From Planctomycetota bacterium (GTDB lineage: Bacteria; Planctomycetota; UBA1135; UBA2386), in assembly GCA_016713175.1 (NCBI GenBank), contig JADJPQ010000009.1, positions 186,001-250,000 of the forward strand: a stretch of DNA of 64,000 nucleotides. The letters run 5' to 3'. The notes beneath the pieces were generated by a model. That model saw only the letters and a program-made list of their open reading frames with translations. It did no database searches and was not told the DNA's origin. Positions 44,794 through 54,600 of the stretch are shown piece after piece. The first letter of the stretch is position 1. Each line of letters begins with the position of its first letter. The position numbers and the translations under genes are program-made.

Positions 44794-45705
44794 CTACGCG
44801 CTCGAACGACGATCACCAACGTGCGGACGCGGCTGCTGCGACGGACCCTCACCGCGGCCCCGCCGCCGGCGCGTGGGGGCGGTCGAACGCTCCTCACCGA
44901 ACTCACGCGACAGCACGTGGTAAAGCTTGTCGAGGGCGTGCTGTTCCATCTGGCGCACGCGCTCGCGCGTCAGCCCGAACTTCTTGCCGATCGCCTTCAA
45001 CGTCATTGGCTCGCCGACGCCGATGCCGTAGCGCAGCTTCAGGATCCGTGACTCACGCTGGTCGAGCACGTCCAGCAACTCGCGCATGCGGCTCAGTTCC
45101 ATGTTGCCGAAGATCTCCTCTTCGGGCGACCGGCAACGGTGGTCCGCGAGCGACTCGGTGAACACCGACGACGAGTCCTCGCTCATCGAGTGGACCGGCT
45201 GCGAATTGGCCAGCACGGTCTCGCGGACGACGTTCCAGTTCGACTCCGGCAACTGCAGTTCCTCGGCGATCTCCGCCGACGTCGGTTGCCGGCCGAGCCG
45301 GTAGTTGAGTTCCATCGCCGTCGCCTTCCAGCGCGCGACGATTTCGCTCATGTAGCTCGGCACGCGGACAGTCTTGACGGTGTTGACCAGCGAGCGGCGG
45401 ATGCCCTGCTTGATCCACCAGGTCGCGTAGGTCGAGAACCGGCAGCCGGCCTTCGGGTCGAACTTCTCGACCGCGCGCATCAGGCCGATGTTGCCTTCCT
45501 CGATCAGGTCCATGAACGCCAGACCGCGGTTGACGTAGTTCTTGGCGATCGACACGACCAGGCGCAGGTTGGCGCGGATCATGTGCTCCCGCGCGGCCAG
45601 ATCGCCCTTCTGGATGCGCTTGGCCAGCCGGATCTCCTGGTCCGGCGTCAGCAGCGGCACCTCGTTGATGTCGGCCAGATAGGTGTCCAGCCCCTGATCA
45701 CGCAT
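44794..45705 (-). CDS. RpoD-family (primary-type) sigma-70 factor
   Basis: ATG 45705 has GGGAG 6 nt upstream; 303 residues. Region 1.2 (DTYLADINEVPLLTPDQEIRLA), region 2 (ANLRLVVSIAKNYVNRGLAF, DLIEEGNIGLMRAVEKFD, FSTYATWWIKQGI), region 3 and region 4.2 (GLTRERVRQMEQ) are all present. Region 1.1 is missing, so this is either a short primary factor or an RpoS-like group 2 factor. It lies between the carbamoyltransferase triad and hemW-like genes. Confidence 0.92.
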   Translation of the reverse strand: MRDQGLDTYLADINEVPLLTPDQEIRLAKRIQKGDLAAREHMIRANLRLVVSIAKNYVNRGLAFMDLIEEGNIGLMRAVEKFDPKAGCRFSTYATWWIKQGIRRSLVNTVKTVRVPSYMSEIVARWKATAMELNYRLGRQPTSAEIAEELQLPESNWNVVRETVLANSQPVHSMSEDSSSVFTESLADHRCRSPEEEIFGNMELSRMRELLDVLDQRESRILKLRYGIGVGEPMTLKAIGKKFGLTRERVRQMEQHALDKLYHVLSREFGEERSTAPTRRRRGRGEGPSQQPRPHVGDRRSSA

Positions 45706-45835
45706 GTCGTCTCCCGATTCCCCCTGATGGTGGAAGGGGTATCGGGCCGAGCGATCGACAACTTGACCGTCGTGTCGCAGGAATCGACATTCGGGACTGC
45801 CGCAGCCGTCGACGACGGGCAACGTCCGCGATCGT

Positions 45836-46036
45836 CTACCCGAAGACGTACACGAACGGCCCGATGCCGCTGGCACCCGCGAGCAGCAGCACGCCGAGCA
45901 GGCCGAGCACGATCAGGATCGGCGCCATCCACCAGGCCTTGTTCTCGGCCATGAACCCGACGAACTCGCCGATGAGACCGCGGTCCTTCTGCTGGGCGGC
46001 ATCGAGGAAGTCTTGATCTTGGTCGGCCTTGCTCAT
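45836..46036 (-). CDS. DUF5989/SxtK-like small membrane protein
   Basis: ATG 46036; 66 residues. A charged N-terminus is followed by GLIGEFVGFMAENKAWWMAP and one membrane helix rich in Leu/Gly, ending in a short aromatic tail. This is the DUF5989 pattern seen beside SxtJ and O-carbamoyltransferases (the third member of the sxtI-sxtJ-sxtK trio). It lies 26 bp after the SxtJ-like gene. Function unknown. Confidence 0.85.
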   Translation of the reverse strand: MSKADQDQDFLDAAQQKDRGLIGEFVGFMAENKAWWMAPILIVLGLLGVLLLAGASGIGPFVYVFG

Positions 46037-46062
46037 GGGTGTCACTGCTCTCGGTGGGCGGA

Positions 46063-46476
46063 TCAGTATAGCCGGAAGTAGGTCGCGGGGGAGCGGGCGG
46101 CGCCACGTTCGGTCCAATAGCTGGTCGCCGAACGGTCGAAGCGGCGGTGCATCGCATCGCGCCCGATCAGCCGGAACACCAGTCCGATCGGCGTCATCAC
46201 GCCCCAGAAGATCACTGCCAGCAGCACATGCGACAGCACCATGCCGATCAGGAACGACGGCGGCGCCAATACGACCCACAGCAGGTGGGTGAGCACCTTG
46301 ATGCTGATCTGCATCAGCACGAACTGGGTGAGCCCGATCCCAGCCGAGATCACCACCGGCAGCGACAGCCACTGCCAACCGGTGAACATGGCCGCCAGCA
46401 CCGGCAGCATCACCAGCGACGCCCACGCGAACAGGCGCAACTCCTTCAGCGGCGGATTCAGGTCGAGTTTGAGCAT
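46063..46476 (-). CDS. SxtJ-like membrane protein
   Basis: A 137-residue protein with three to four membrane helices. Conserved features are the N-terminal KLDLNPPLKELRLFA, a helix pair, VLAPPSFLIG and a C-terminal RLIGRDAMHRRFD...SYW segment, matching the SxtJ family found next to carbamoyltransferases. It lies 6 bp after the carbamoyltransferase gene. Function unknown; a membrane partner of the transferase is inferred. Confidence 0.85.
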   Translation of the reverse strand: MLKLDLNPPLKELRLFAWASLVMLPVLAAMFTGWQWLSLPVVISAGIGLTQFVLMQISIKVLTHLLWVVLAPPSFLIGMVLSHVLLAVIFWGVMTPIGLVFRLIGRDAMHRRFDRSATSYWTERGAARSPATYFRLY

Positions 46477-46482
46477 GGCGCG

Positions 46483-48315
46483 TCAGTCCAGGGCAAAGTC
46501 GGCGAGGTACTTTTCGCGATCGATCGTCGGCAGGTTGGTCTGCGCCGCGCGCCGCAGCACGAAGTTCTCCAGCACCAGCACGTCCATCTCGGTCCCGAGG
46601 AAGCAGCGCAGCGCGTCCTGCGGCGTGCAGACGATCGGCTCACCGCGGACGTTGAAGCTGGTGTTGATCAGCACCGGGCAACCGGTCCGCTGCTTGAACT
46701 GGCGCAACAGCCGCGCGAGGCGCGGGTTGCGGCCGTCGTCGACGGTCTGCAGACGCGCCGAGAAGTCGACGTGGGTGACCGCCGGGACCACCGAACGCAG
46801 TTGCTTCAGTTTGTCCAGTCCGGTCGCGCTGGCATCGACCGGCTTGCGCTTGTCGCCGCGGACCGGCGCCACGATCAGCATGTAGGGACTGTCATGCTGC
46901 GGCGCGATGTCGAAGTACTCGCTGGCATCCTCGCGCAACACGATCGGCGCGAACGGCCGGAACGACTCGCGGAACTTGATCTTCAGGTTCATCACGCTCT
47001 GCATCTTCGGCGACCTTGCGTCCCCGATGATGCTGCGCGAGCCGAGCGCGCGCGGACCGAACTCCATCGGTCCCTGGAACCAGCCGATCACGTTCTCCTG
47101 TTCGATCAGCTCGGCAACCCGGTCGGCCAACGCGTCCTCGGTCGGCAGTTCCTCGAACACCGCGTTCTGCGACTGCAGGAACGTGCGGATCTCGGTCGGA
47201 TCGTAACGCGGGCCCAGCAGGCTGCCGCGTTGCGAGTCGGCTGGTTGCGCCCGCCTGGCCTTGCCGAGCAGGTTGTGCCAGACGAACAACGCCGAACCCA
47301 ACGCCCCGCCAGCATCGCCAGCCGCCGGCTGGATCCAGATCTTTTCGAACGGGCTCTCGCGCAGGATCACGCCGTTGCCGACGCAGTTGAGGGCCACGCC
47401 ACCAGCCAGACAAAGATGCCGTTTGCCGGTCACCTTGTGCGCAAACCGCGCGGTGCGCAGCATCACATCCTCGGTGACCTTCTGGATCGACGCTGCCAGA
47501 TCCATGTGGCGTTGCTCGAGCTTGGATTCCGGCGACCGCGGTTCACCGCCGAACAGCGCGTGGAACTTCGGACCCGTCATCCGCGTGCCGGCGATGTAGT
47601 CGAAGTACGACTGGTCGAGCCGGTAGCTACCGTCGTCCTTCAGGTCGATCAGGTGCTCGCGGATCAGCTTCTCGAACCGCGGCTCGCCGTAGGGCGCCAG
47701 GCCCATCAACTTGTACTCGCCGCTGTTGACCTTGAAGCCGCAGTAGTAGGTGAACGCCGAATACAGCAAGCCGAGCGAGTGGGGGAAGCGGACCTCGTGG
47801 GTGAGCCGCAGCTTGTTGCCTTCGCCGACGCCGATCGACGTCGTGGCCCATTCGCCGACGCCATCCATGGTCAGCACCGCCGCATCCTCGAACGGCGACG
47901 GGTAGAACGCCGACGCCGCGTGGCTTTCGTGGTGCTCCGGAAACACGTAGCGGTTCTTCGGCTTGCAGCCGAGGTTCTTGGTCAGCAGCCGCCGCATGTG
48001 CAGCTTGTCGCCGACCCACAGCGGGATCACGCGGCTGAACATCGTCACGCCGAACGGCACGTACGCCAGATAGCTCTCGAGCAGCCGGTGGAACTTGGTC
48101 AGCGGCTTGTCATAGAACGCGACGAAATCGAGATCGCGGGCATCGATCCCGGCGGTGCGGAAGCAGAACTCGACGGCCTTGGCCGGATACGCCGCGTCGT
48201 GCTTCTTCCTGGTGAACCGTTCTTCCTGGGCGGCCGCGACGACCTCGCCATCGCGCAGCAGGCACGCCGCCGAGTCGTGGTAGAAGGCCGAGATGCCGAG
48301 CACATGGGTGGGCAT
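46483..48315 (-). CDS. NodU/SxtI-type O-carbamoyltransferase
   Basis: A 610-residue enzyme expected to transfer a carbamoyl group from carbamoyl phosphate to a hydroxyl of a sugar or small molecule, via carbamoyl-AMP. The N-terminal Kae1-like domain has GISAFYHDSAACLL, EERFTRKKHDAAYP and HHESHAASAFYPS. The C-terminal domain has QGPMEFGPRALGSRSI, KFRESFRPFAP and NTSFNVRGEPIV. Length and motifs are typical. ATG 48315 is only 31 bp from the divergent SGNH gene start. Confidence 0.93.
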   Translation of the reverse strand: MPTHVLGISAFYHDSAACLLRDGEVVAAAQEERFTRKKHDAAYPAKAVEFCFRTAGIDARDLDFVAFYDKPLTKFHRLLESYLAYVPFGVTMFSRVIPLWVGDKLHMRRLLTKNLGCKPKNRYVFPEHHESHAASAFYPSPFEDAAVLTMDGVGEWATTSIGVGEGNKLRLTHEVRFPHSLGLLYSAFTYYCGFKVNSGEYKLMGLAPYGEPRFEKLIREHLIDLKDDGSYRLDQSYFDYIAGTRMTGPKFHALFGGEPRSPESKLEQRHMDLAASIQKVTEDVMLRTARFAHKVTGKRHLCLAGGVALNCVGNGVILRESPFEKIWIQPAAGDAGGALGSALFVWHNLLGKARRAQPADSQRGSLLGPRYDPTEIRTFLQSQNAVFEELPTEDALADRVAELIEQENVIGWFQGPMEFGPRALGSRSIIGDARSPKMQSVMNLKIKFRESFRPFAPIVLREDASEYFDIAPQHDSPYMLIVAPVRGDKRKPVDASATGLDKLKQLRSVVPAVTHVDFSARLQTVDDGRNPRLARLLRQFKQRTGCPVLINTSFNVRGEPIVCTPQDALRCFLGTEMDVLVLENFVLRRAAQTNLPTIDREKYLADFALD

Positions 48316-48346
48316 GACGAGGGCGAAGAAGTAAAGCACCCGGGGT

Positions 48347-49543
48347 ATGCTGCGGCGAACTCTTCGCGCCCGTTTCGAGACGATGAGCCCCCTCGGCAAG
48401 CGCCTGCTGCTCGCAACCGTGACCTCCGCGATCGCCGGCGGCCTGGCCGAATGGCTCTATCGCGGCATGCGCCAGGCGCCGCGGATGTACTTTCGCGATA
48501 CCGAACGGCAGCCCTACTGGCCGCAGACAGCGACCCAGGAACAGCAGATCGCGTTCCACAGCCGCGTGCAGCGTTTCGTCACCGCGCCGATGCCACGGCC
48601 GGGCGTGGCGGAGTGGCTGCCGGGTGCCCACCTCTACATCTGCTACACCGGCCCGCGGCAGCACTACTTCGACGCCGAGGGCTGCGTGGAGTACCGCTTC
48701 AACGAGCTCGGCTTGCGCGACCGGCCGGGCCTGACCTGGGACAAACCCGCCGGCACCACCCGTGTCGTCTGCCTTGGTGATTCGTTCACGCTGGGTTGGG
48801 GCGTCCGCCAGGAACACAACTGGCCCGTGCTGATCGAACGCGAACTGACGCGTACCTGGCCGCAGCTGCAGATCGTCAACTGCGGTGGCGCCGGCATGTC
48901 CTACGCGGACGAGTATCATCACGCCCTCGAGCATCGGTTCGGCCGACTGCAGCCGGACCTGGTTCTGGTGACCCTGTGCCTGAACGACCTGCTGGTCACC
49001 AACGGCAAGCTGTGCCACTTCCGCGACGAGGCGTTGGACGCCGACGGCAAGCCACCGACGGTGCTCGGTTCGCAGATCCTGGCCGACCTGTTCGGCGGCA
49101 ATCGCGTCGCCAGAGCGTTGCAGCTCGATTCGGATCGCGACCAGGTCCAGACGTTGCTCGACCTGCCGGCCGACCACCCGTACTACGCCACCAAGGCCGA
49201 GACCCCGGACCACTACTGGACGCGTGGCACGCCGCAACGGTCGTTGCAGGCGATCCGCGACTGGGGCAAGGCCCACGGCAGCAAGGCAGCGGTGGTGGTC
49301 TGGCCGCTGTTCCAGGGGCTCGGCGACGGGCAGACGTATCCATTCACCCGGATGCACCGGCTGGTGGTCGAGTTCTGCCAGGCCGAGGGCATCCCGTGCC
49401 TCGACCTGTTGCCGACGTTCCAGGGCCAGCCCGCTGAGTCGCTTTGGGTCAGTCCGGCGGACATGCACCCGAATGAACGCGCGCAGGATCTGGCAGCGCC
49501 GACGCTGGCAGCCTTCGTGGCCGACGTGCTCGATCTACGGTAA
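48347..49543 (+). CDS. SGNH/GDSL hydrolase, membrane-anchored (copy 1)
   Basis: A 398-residue protein with an N-terminal membrane anchor (about 18-35). Catalytic Ser146 lies in VVCLGDSFTLGWG. Block II (NCGGAGMS), the block III Asn (CLNDLL) and the C-terminal Asp-x-His (DMHPN) complete the SGNH set. Such enzymes hydrolyse or transfer acyl groups on polysaccharides. I used ATG 48347 (GGGG upstream); ATG 48383 is an alternative. The second copy starts 9 bp later. Confidence 0.85.
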   Translation: MLRRTLRARFETMSPLGKRLLLATVTSAIAGGLAEWLYRGMRQAPRMYFRDTERQPYWPQTATQEQQIAFHSRVQRFVTAPMPRPGVAEWLPGAHLYICYTGPRQHYFDAEGCVEYRFNELGLRDRPGLTWDKPAGTTRVVCLGDSFTLGWGVRQEHNWPVLIERELTRTWPQLQIVNCGGAGMSYADEYHHALEHRFGRLQPDLVLVTLCLNDLLVTNGKLCHFRDEALDADGKPPTVLGSQILADLFGGNRVARALQLDSDRDQVQTLLDLPADHPYYATKAETPDHYWTRGTPQRSLQAIRDWGKAHGSKAAVVVWPLFQGLGDGQTYPFTRMHRLVVEFCQAEGIPCLDLLPTFQGQPAESLWVSPADMHPNERAQDLAAPTLAAFVADVLDLR

Positions 49544-49552
49544 GACCACGGT

Positions 49553-50704
49553 ATGGCCCGCCCGCGCACGTCGCTGCGTTTTCGCCTGATGCTGCTGCTG
49601 GTGGCGACGGCGATCGCCTTTGGGCTCGGCGAGATCGCGATCCGGTTGCTGTGGAACGATCGCCCCGTCGGTGAGTTGTACTATCAGGATGCGCAGCGAC
49701 AGGCGGCCGACGGCATCGCGGATGGGATCAAGCGCGGAATCGTCATCCCGGTCGACCCTGCGGAAAACCCGCGTGGTCGCTACCGGTGGGCACCGGATTC
49801 AACGTTCTACCTGTGCTACCGCGATCAGGCCCGGTTGCGCCGAGACTGGCTCGACGTGCAGGGCTGTGTCGAGGTGCGCATCAACCACTGGGGACTGCGC
49901 GAACGCGGCGAAATCGCCCCGGACAACAAGGCCGCGGGCGAACAACGGATCGTCTGCGTCGGTGATTCGTTCACGTTCGGCTGGGGGATCCCGGTGGAGC
50001 AGTGCTGGGTGCGCCTGCTCGAGAACGGGCTTCGGCGTACAGGTCGCAACGTGCGCACGGTCAACTGCGGCGCCGCGGGTGCTCTCGTCGTCGACGAGTA
50101 CTGGTGGGCGTTCCAGCACCGTTTCGCGGCATTCCAACCCGACGCCGTCATCGTCACGCTCTGTCTGAACGATCTGCTACCGAGCAGCGGACTGTGCCTG
50201 ATCGGGCCAAAGCCGGCTTCCACCGGCTCCCTTCTCGTCGATCGGGTGCGCGGTCTGTTCCTGCCAGGCCCGCTCGACCTCGATCCGGGTGTCGACTGGG
50301 TCGGCCTGTTGCTGGCGACCCCGGAAGCCGATCTGTTTGCAGGTGGACTGGTGGGTGACGACAAGCCGTACGCGGCGATGTGGTCGCAGCAGGCGCCGCA
50401 GGGTGCGCTCCGTGAGTTCCGCGACTGGTGCGCATCTCGGAAGGTGCCGTTCCTGGTCGTGCTGTGGCCGTTCCTGCAGGGCCTGGGCGACGGCGTGCCG
50501 TATCCGTTCGCCCGCATCCACCAGTTGGTGGGAGAATTCTGCCACGCCGAAGGAATCGCATTCCTCGACCTGCTGCCGGCGCTCCGCAAACGGCGCGCCG
50601 ACGCTTGGTGGGTGACTCCCGCCGACATGCACGCCAACCCGGCCGCGCATCTCGAAGTGTCTCCAATCATAACAGACTTTGTGAAAAAGACTTGCGGTTA
50701 TTGA
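49553..50704 (+). CDS. SGNH/GDSL hydrolase, membrane-anchored (copy 2)
   Basis: A 383-residue paralogue of the preceding gene. It has an N-terminal anchor (LMLLLVATAIAFGLGEIAI), Ser139 in VCVGDSFTFGWG, NCGAAGAL, CLNDLL, and the C-terminal DMHAN catalytic pair. Shared YLCY, QGCVE and WPFLQGLGDG blocks confirm tandem duplication. Probably exported to act on the same envelope material as copy 1. Confidence 0.85.
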   Translation: MARPRTSLRFRLMLLLVATAIAFGLGEIAIRLLWNDRPVGELYYQDAQRQAADGIADGIKRGIVIPVDPAENPRGRYRWAPDSTFYLCYRDQARLRRDWLDVQGCVEVRINHWGLRERGEIAPDNKAAGEQRIVCVGDSFTFGWGIPVEQCWVRLLENGLRRTGRNVRTVNCGAAGALVVDEYWWAFQHRFAAFQPDAVIVTLCLNDLLPSSGLCLIGPKPASTGSLLVDRVRGLFLPGPLDLDPGVDWVGLLLATPEADLFAGGLVGDDKPYAAMWSQQAPQGALREFRDWCASRKVPFLVVLWPFLQGLGDGVPYPFARIHQLVGEFCHAEGIAFLDLLPALRKRRADAWWVTPADMHANPAAHLEVSPIITDFVKKTCGY

Positions 50705-50980
50705 TCGCCTTCCGGACCGCTGCGATTGGGCCCATGTTGTGGACGCTTCTTCGCCCTTTTCAACAAGGAAAGTGGCACTCTGAAATTGACCCGGCGCCAT
50801 CGATCTTTTAGGAGCGTAGCCCCTCTCGGGCTACCCGTCCGTTCCCCGGCGCCCGGCCGTGCACCTGCAGGTTCTTGTTGCGCACCGGCTTAGGCGTCGC
50901 GAGCTGCTCGGGAACGGCTCGTTTCCAGCCCTCTTTTTCCAGCAACCGCAACTGTCCCCGACACGCGGAGGGGATCTACC
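50705..50980. other. 276-bp intergenic region before the alternative complex III operon
   Basis: No gene is evident. A 7-bp stem with a 5-nt loop (GTAGCCC at 50816-50822, GGGCTAC at 50828-50834) lies in the middle without a T-run, perhaps a terminator or leader structure. The actA ribosome site is at its right end. The actABCDEF promoter is probably here but I could not assign it. Confidence 0.4.
50967..50973 (+). promoter_or_regulatory. strong ribosome-binding site fixing a TTG start
   Basis: GGAGGGG lies 7 nt before TTG 50981 and supports that TTG as the actA start, since the membrane anchor begins only a few residues later. Confidence 0.75.
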
Positions 50981-51631
50981 TTGACCGCACTTTTTCCCAA
51001 GTGGACCAACAAGGTGCCTGCCCTTCTGGGGTTGGGCGCCGCTGCGGTTGGTTTGTCCGTGGTCTTCGTCGTCTGGTTCTGGTTCTCGCCGCAGCACATC
51101 GAGGTCGGCTACCAGCCAGACCAGCCGGTCGCGTACAGCCACAAGCTGCACGCCGACCAGCTCGGCATGGACTGCCGTTACTGCCACCGGATGGTCGAGG
51201 AGGGCCCACACGCCACGGTGCCGGACACGCAGACGTGCATGGGTTGCCACAGCCAGGTGTTGCCGGACAGCGAGTTGCTGAAGCCGCTGCGCGAAGCCTG
51301 GGGCAACGGCGAAGCGACCCGGCCGGCGGTGCCTTGGGTCAAGGTCCACATGCTGCCGGACTACGCCTTCTTCCATCACGGCGTACACGTGAATGCCGGC
51401 GTCGGCTGCGCCAGTTGCCACGGCCGCGTCGACCAGATGGACGTCGTCCGCCAGGTCAAGCCGCTGAGCATGGGCTGGTGCCTCGAGTGCCACCGTGACC
51501 CGGCGCCGCACCTGCGGCCGCTCGACAAGATCACCGACATGGCGTTCGAGCCCACGCGCGAACAGGGCCAGCAGTTCCTGGCCGAGCGCAAGCTGAATCC
51601 CCCGACCTACTGCTCTGCGTGCCACCGATGA
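50981..51631 (+). CDS. actA: alternative complex III subunit ActA, pentaheme cytochrome c
   Basis: TTG start; 216 residues with one N-terminal membrane helix (about 14-36). Five CXXCH heme sites lie at 65-69, 86-90, 143-147, 167-171 and 211-215, the usual count for ActA. It carries electrons in the periplasm from ActB toward ActE and the oxidase. Its TGA overlaps the ATG of actB (ATGA). Confidence 0.93.
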   Translation: MTALFPKWTNKVPALLGLGAAAVGLSVVFVVWFWFSPQHIEVGYQPDQPVAYSHKLHADQLGMDCRYCHRMVEEGPHATVPDTQTCMGCHSQVLPDSELLKPLREAWGNGEATRPAVPWVKVHMLPDYAFFHHGVHVNAGVGCASCHGRVDQMDVVRQVKPLSMGWCLECHRDPAPHLRPLDKITDMAFEPTREQGQQFLAERKLNPPTYCSACHR

Positions 51632-54600
51632 GCGACGTCATCATTCCTGATTCCGGCACGTCCGGAACGCGCCATTGGCGCAGCCTCGAACAGCTGCAGG
51701 CCGAGGACTCGGCCGAGTTCCAGGAAGTCGTGCAGCGCGAGTTCCCCGAAGGCATCGACCTGGCTCCCGACGAAGTGTCGCGGCGGGGCTTCCTTGGCGT
51801 GATCGCGGCGTCGGTCGCTCTTGCGGGTCTGACGAGCTGCCGCAAACCGAAGACGCACATCCTGCCGTTCCACAAGCGGCCCGAGGGTTTCAAGCCGGGT
51901 GTCCCGTCGTTCTACGCGACGACTCTGACTCGCGGCGGCTATGGCCTGGGCGTGCTGGTCAAGAGCAGTGACGGCCGGCCGACCAAGATCGAGGGCAACC
52001 CTGATCATCCGAGCAGTCTCGGTGGCAGCGATGGCCGGCAGCAGGCCGAGTTGTTGCAGATCTACGATCCAGGTCGGAGCAAAGCGGCGCGCGGGCCACA
52101 GCCTGCGCATGGCACCGACGACGGCCATGTCGCAGCCGATGGGCACGGTCATGCCGCGCATCCGGTGGATCGCTTCGGCGAGTTCTTCGAGTGGTGGGAC
52201 GCCCAGAAGGCCAAGGAGCTCGTCACCAAGAAGGGCGCTGGCCTGCACGTGTTGATGGCCCCGACGACGTCGCCGTCGCTCCTGGCGATGATCGGCAAGA
52301 CGAAAGAGACGTTCCCGCAGGCGAAGTTCCACTTCTGGGAGCCGCTGCACCGCGACGAAGAACTGGCCGGTGCAGCCGCCGCGTTCGGTCGCCCGGTCGA
52401 CACGCAGCACGACTTCGGCAAAGCCGACGTCGTCGTGTCGCTCGACAGCGACTTCCTGGCGCTGGACGGCAACGCGCTGAACGCCGGCAACGCCTGGGGA
52501 ACACGCCGGCGCAATCCGCGGTCCGGCCAGCCGATGACCCGGCTCTACGTGGTCGAGGCGTGCTACTCGACGACCGGCACGGCGGCCGACCACCGCTTCC
52601 GCGTGCGCGGCAGCGACATCGCGCAGGCAGCGTTCGCGATCGCCGCCGCGCTCGGTGTCGGCGGTGACGCCGCCAAGGCCCACCAGAACGCCACCTTCCA
52701 GAAGAACGGCAAGAACTGGCTGCCGATCGTCATCAGGGACCTGCAGGCCGCCCGCGGCCGGGGCCTGGTGGTCGCCGGTCCGCGGCAGCCGCGCTCGGTG
52801 CACGCGGTGGTACACGCCATCAACGCCGCGCTCGACAACGTCGGCAAGACCGTGCACTACACCGCGACGCCCGAGCCGTGGGCATCGCTGCCAAAGAACA
52901 GCTGCGTCGAGTCGCTGCGCGAACTGAAGGCCGCGATCGACCAGAAGCAGGTCGACACCCTCGTGTGCCTTGGCACCAACCCGGTGCTGGACGCGCCTGC
53001 CGACCTCGGCTTCGCCGCAGCGATGGCCAATGTCGCCCACACGGTGCACGTCGGGCTGCACGAAGACGAGACCGGTCAACGCGCCACGTGGCACATCCCG
53101 GGCACGCACGAACTCGAGGCCTGGGGCGATGCCAAGGCTCACGATGGCACGATCTCGCTGCAGCAGCCGCTGATCGCGCCCCTCTACGGCGGCTTGTCGC
53201 CGGTCGAGTTCCTCGGCCTGATCAGCCAGCAGCCGAGCTACGAGAACCTCGAGAGTGTGCGCGATGGCGCATTCGGACACGATCTCGTCAAGCAGTATTG
53301 GCAGGCAGCGTCCGGCAGCGCGGACTTCGACGGCTGGTGGAAGCGCGCGCTGCACGACGGCGTTGTCGCTGGCACGCAATCCGCACCCGAGTCGGTCGCG
53401 GTCAATGCCAACGGCGTCGCCGCAGCGATCCAGTGGCAGGCCATCGATGGCTTCGAAGTGTCGCTGCGCCCATGCCCGAAGATGTGGGATGGCCGCTTCG
53501 CCAACAACTCCTGGATGCAGGAGGTGCCGGACCCGGTCACCAAGCTGTCCTGGGACAACGCCGCACTGGTGAGCCCGGCGACTGCCAAGGAACTCGGCGT
53601 CGACAACGGCGACCTGCTGTCGATCAGCGCCGCCGGCAACACCGTCCAGATCCCGGCCTGGATCCTGCCGGGCCACGCCGACAAGAGCGTGACGATCTAT
53701 CTGGGTTGGGGCCGGAAACTGACTGAAGACTGCAAGGTCGCCAAGGGCACCGGCTTCGACGGCTACCCGCTGCGCATTGCGGCGGCGCAGTGGTTCGCGA
53801 CCGCGCAGGTCCAACGCGCCAGCGGCAGTTACAAGCTGGTCTGCACCCAGGAACACGGCACGATGGCCGGCCGCGACCTGGCGCGCGAAGCCGACAAGGC
53901 CACGCACGACAAGGACCCCGAGTGGGCGCCAAAGATGTCGCTGCTCGACAAAGCCGCGCGCCTGAAGGGCAAGACCGAGAAGGACGTCGCCAAGTCGCTG
54001 TGGACCGAGCGCTACGATGGGAGCCGCAAGGACCCCGAGGTGCTGGCGTCGCCCTACCAATGGGCGATGGTCATCGACCTCAACGCCTGCACCGGGTGCA
54101 GCGCCTGCGTCGTCGCCTGCGTCGCCGAGAACAACATCTCGATGGTCGGCAAGGTCCAGGTGGCCCGCAACCGCGAGATGTTCTGGATCCGCGCCGACCG
54201 CTACTTCACTTCGCGCGCCGAAGACAACCTCGCCACTGCCGACGACCCGCAGGTGATGAACCAGCCGGTGCCGTGCATGCAGTGCGAGAACGCGCCGTGC
54301 GAATCGGTGTGCCCGGTCGCCGCGACCACGCACAGCCCCGACGGGCTGAACGACATGGTCTACAACCGCTGCATCGGCACCCGCTACTGCAGCAACAACT
54401 GCCCGTACAAGGTCCGGCGCTACAACTACCTCGACTACCTCGGCCACGTCCCGGACAGCAAGCAGCTGGCCTACAACCCGGACGTCACCGTGCGCAGCCG
54501 CGGCGTGATGGAGAAGTGCACCTACTGCGTGCAGCGCATCAACGGCGCGCGGATCAGCGCCAAGCTGACCAAGACGACCGTCGGCGACGGTCAGGGTCAG

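Noticed and set aside
46147..48780. An 877-codon plus-strand frame opposite the carbamoyltransferase
   Set aside because: It crosses SxtJ, carbamoyltransferase and the start of the SGNH gene and has no recognisable motif.
45836..50704. Saxitoxin or other natural-product biosynthesis cluster
   Set aside because: Only the carbamoyltransferase, SxtJ and DUF5989 types are present; no polyketide, amidinotransferase or oxygenase genes accompany them.
50816..50834. Hairpin before actA as a riboswitch or intrinsic terminator
   Set aside because: A single 7-bp stem without a T-run or conserved core; kept only as a note in the intergenic entry.
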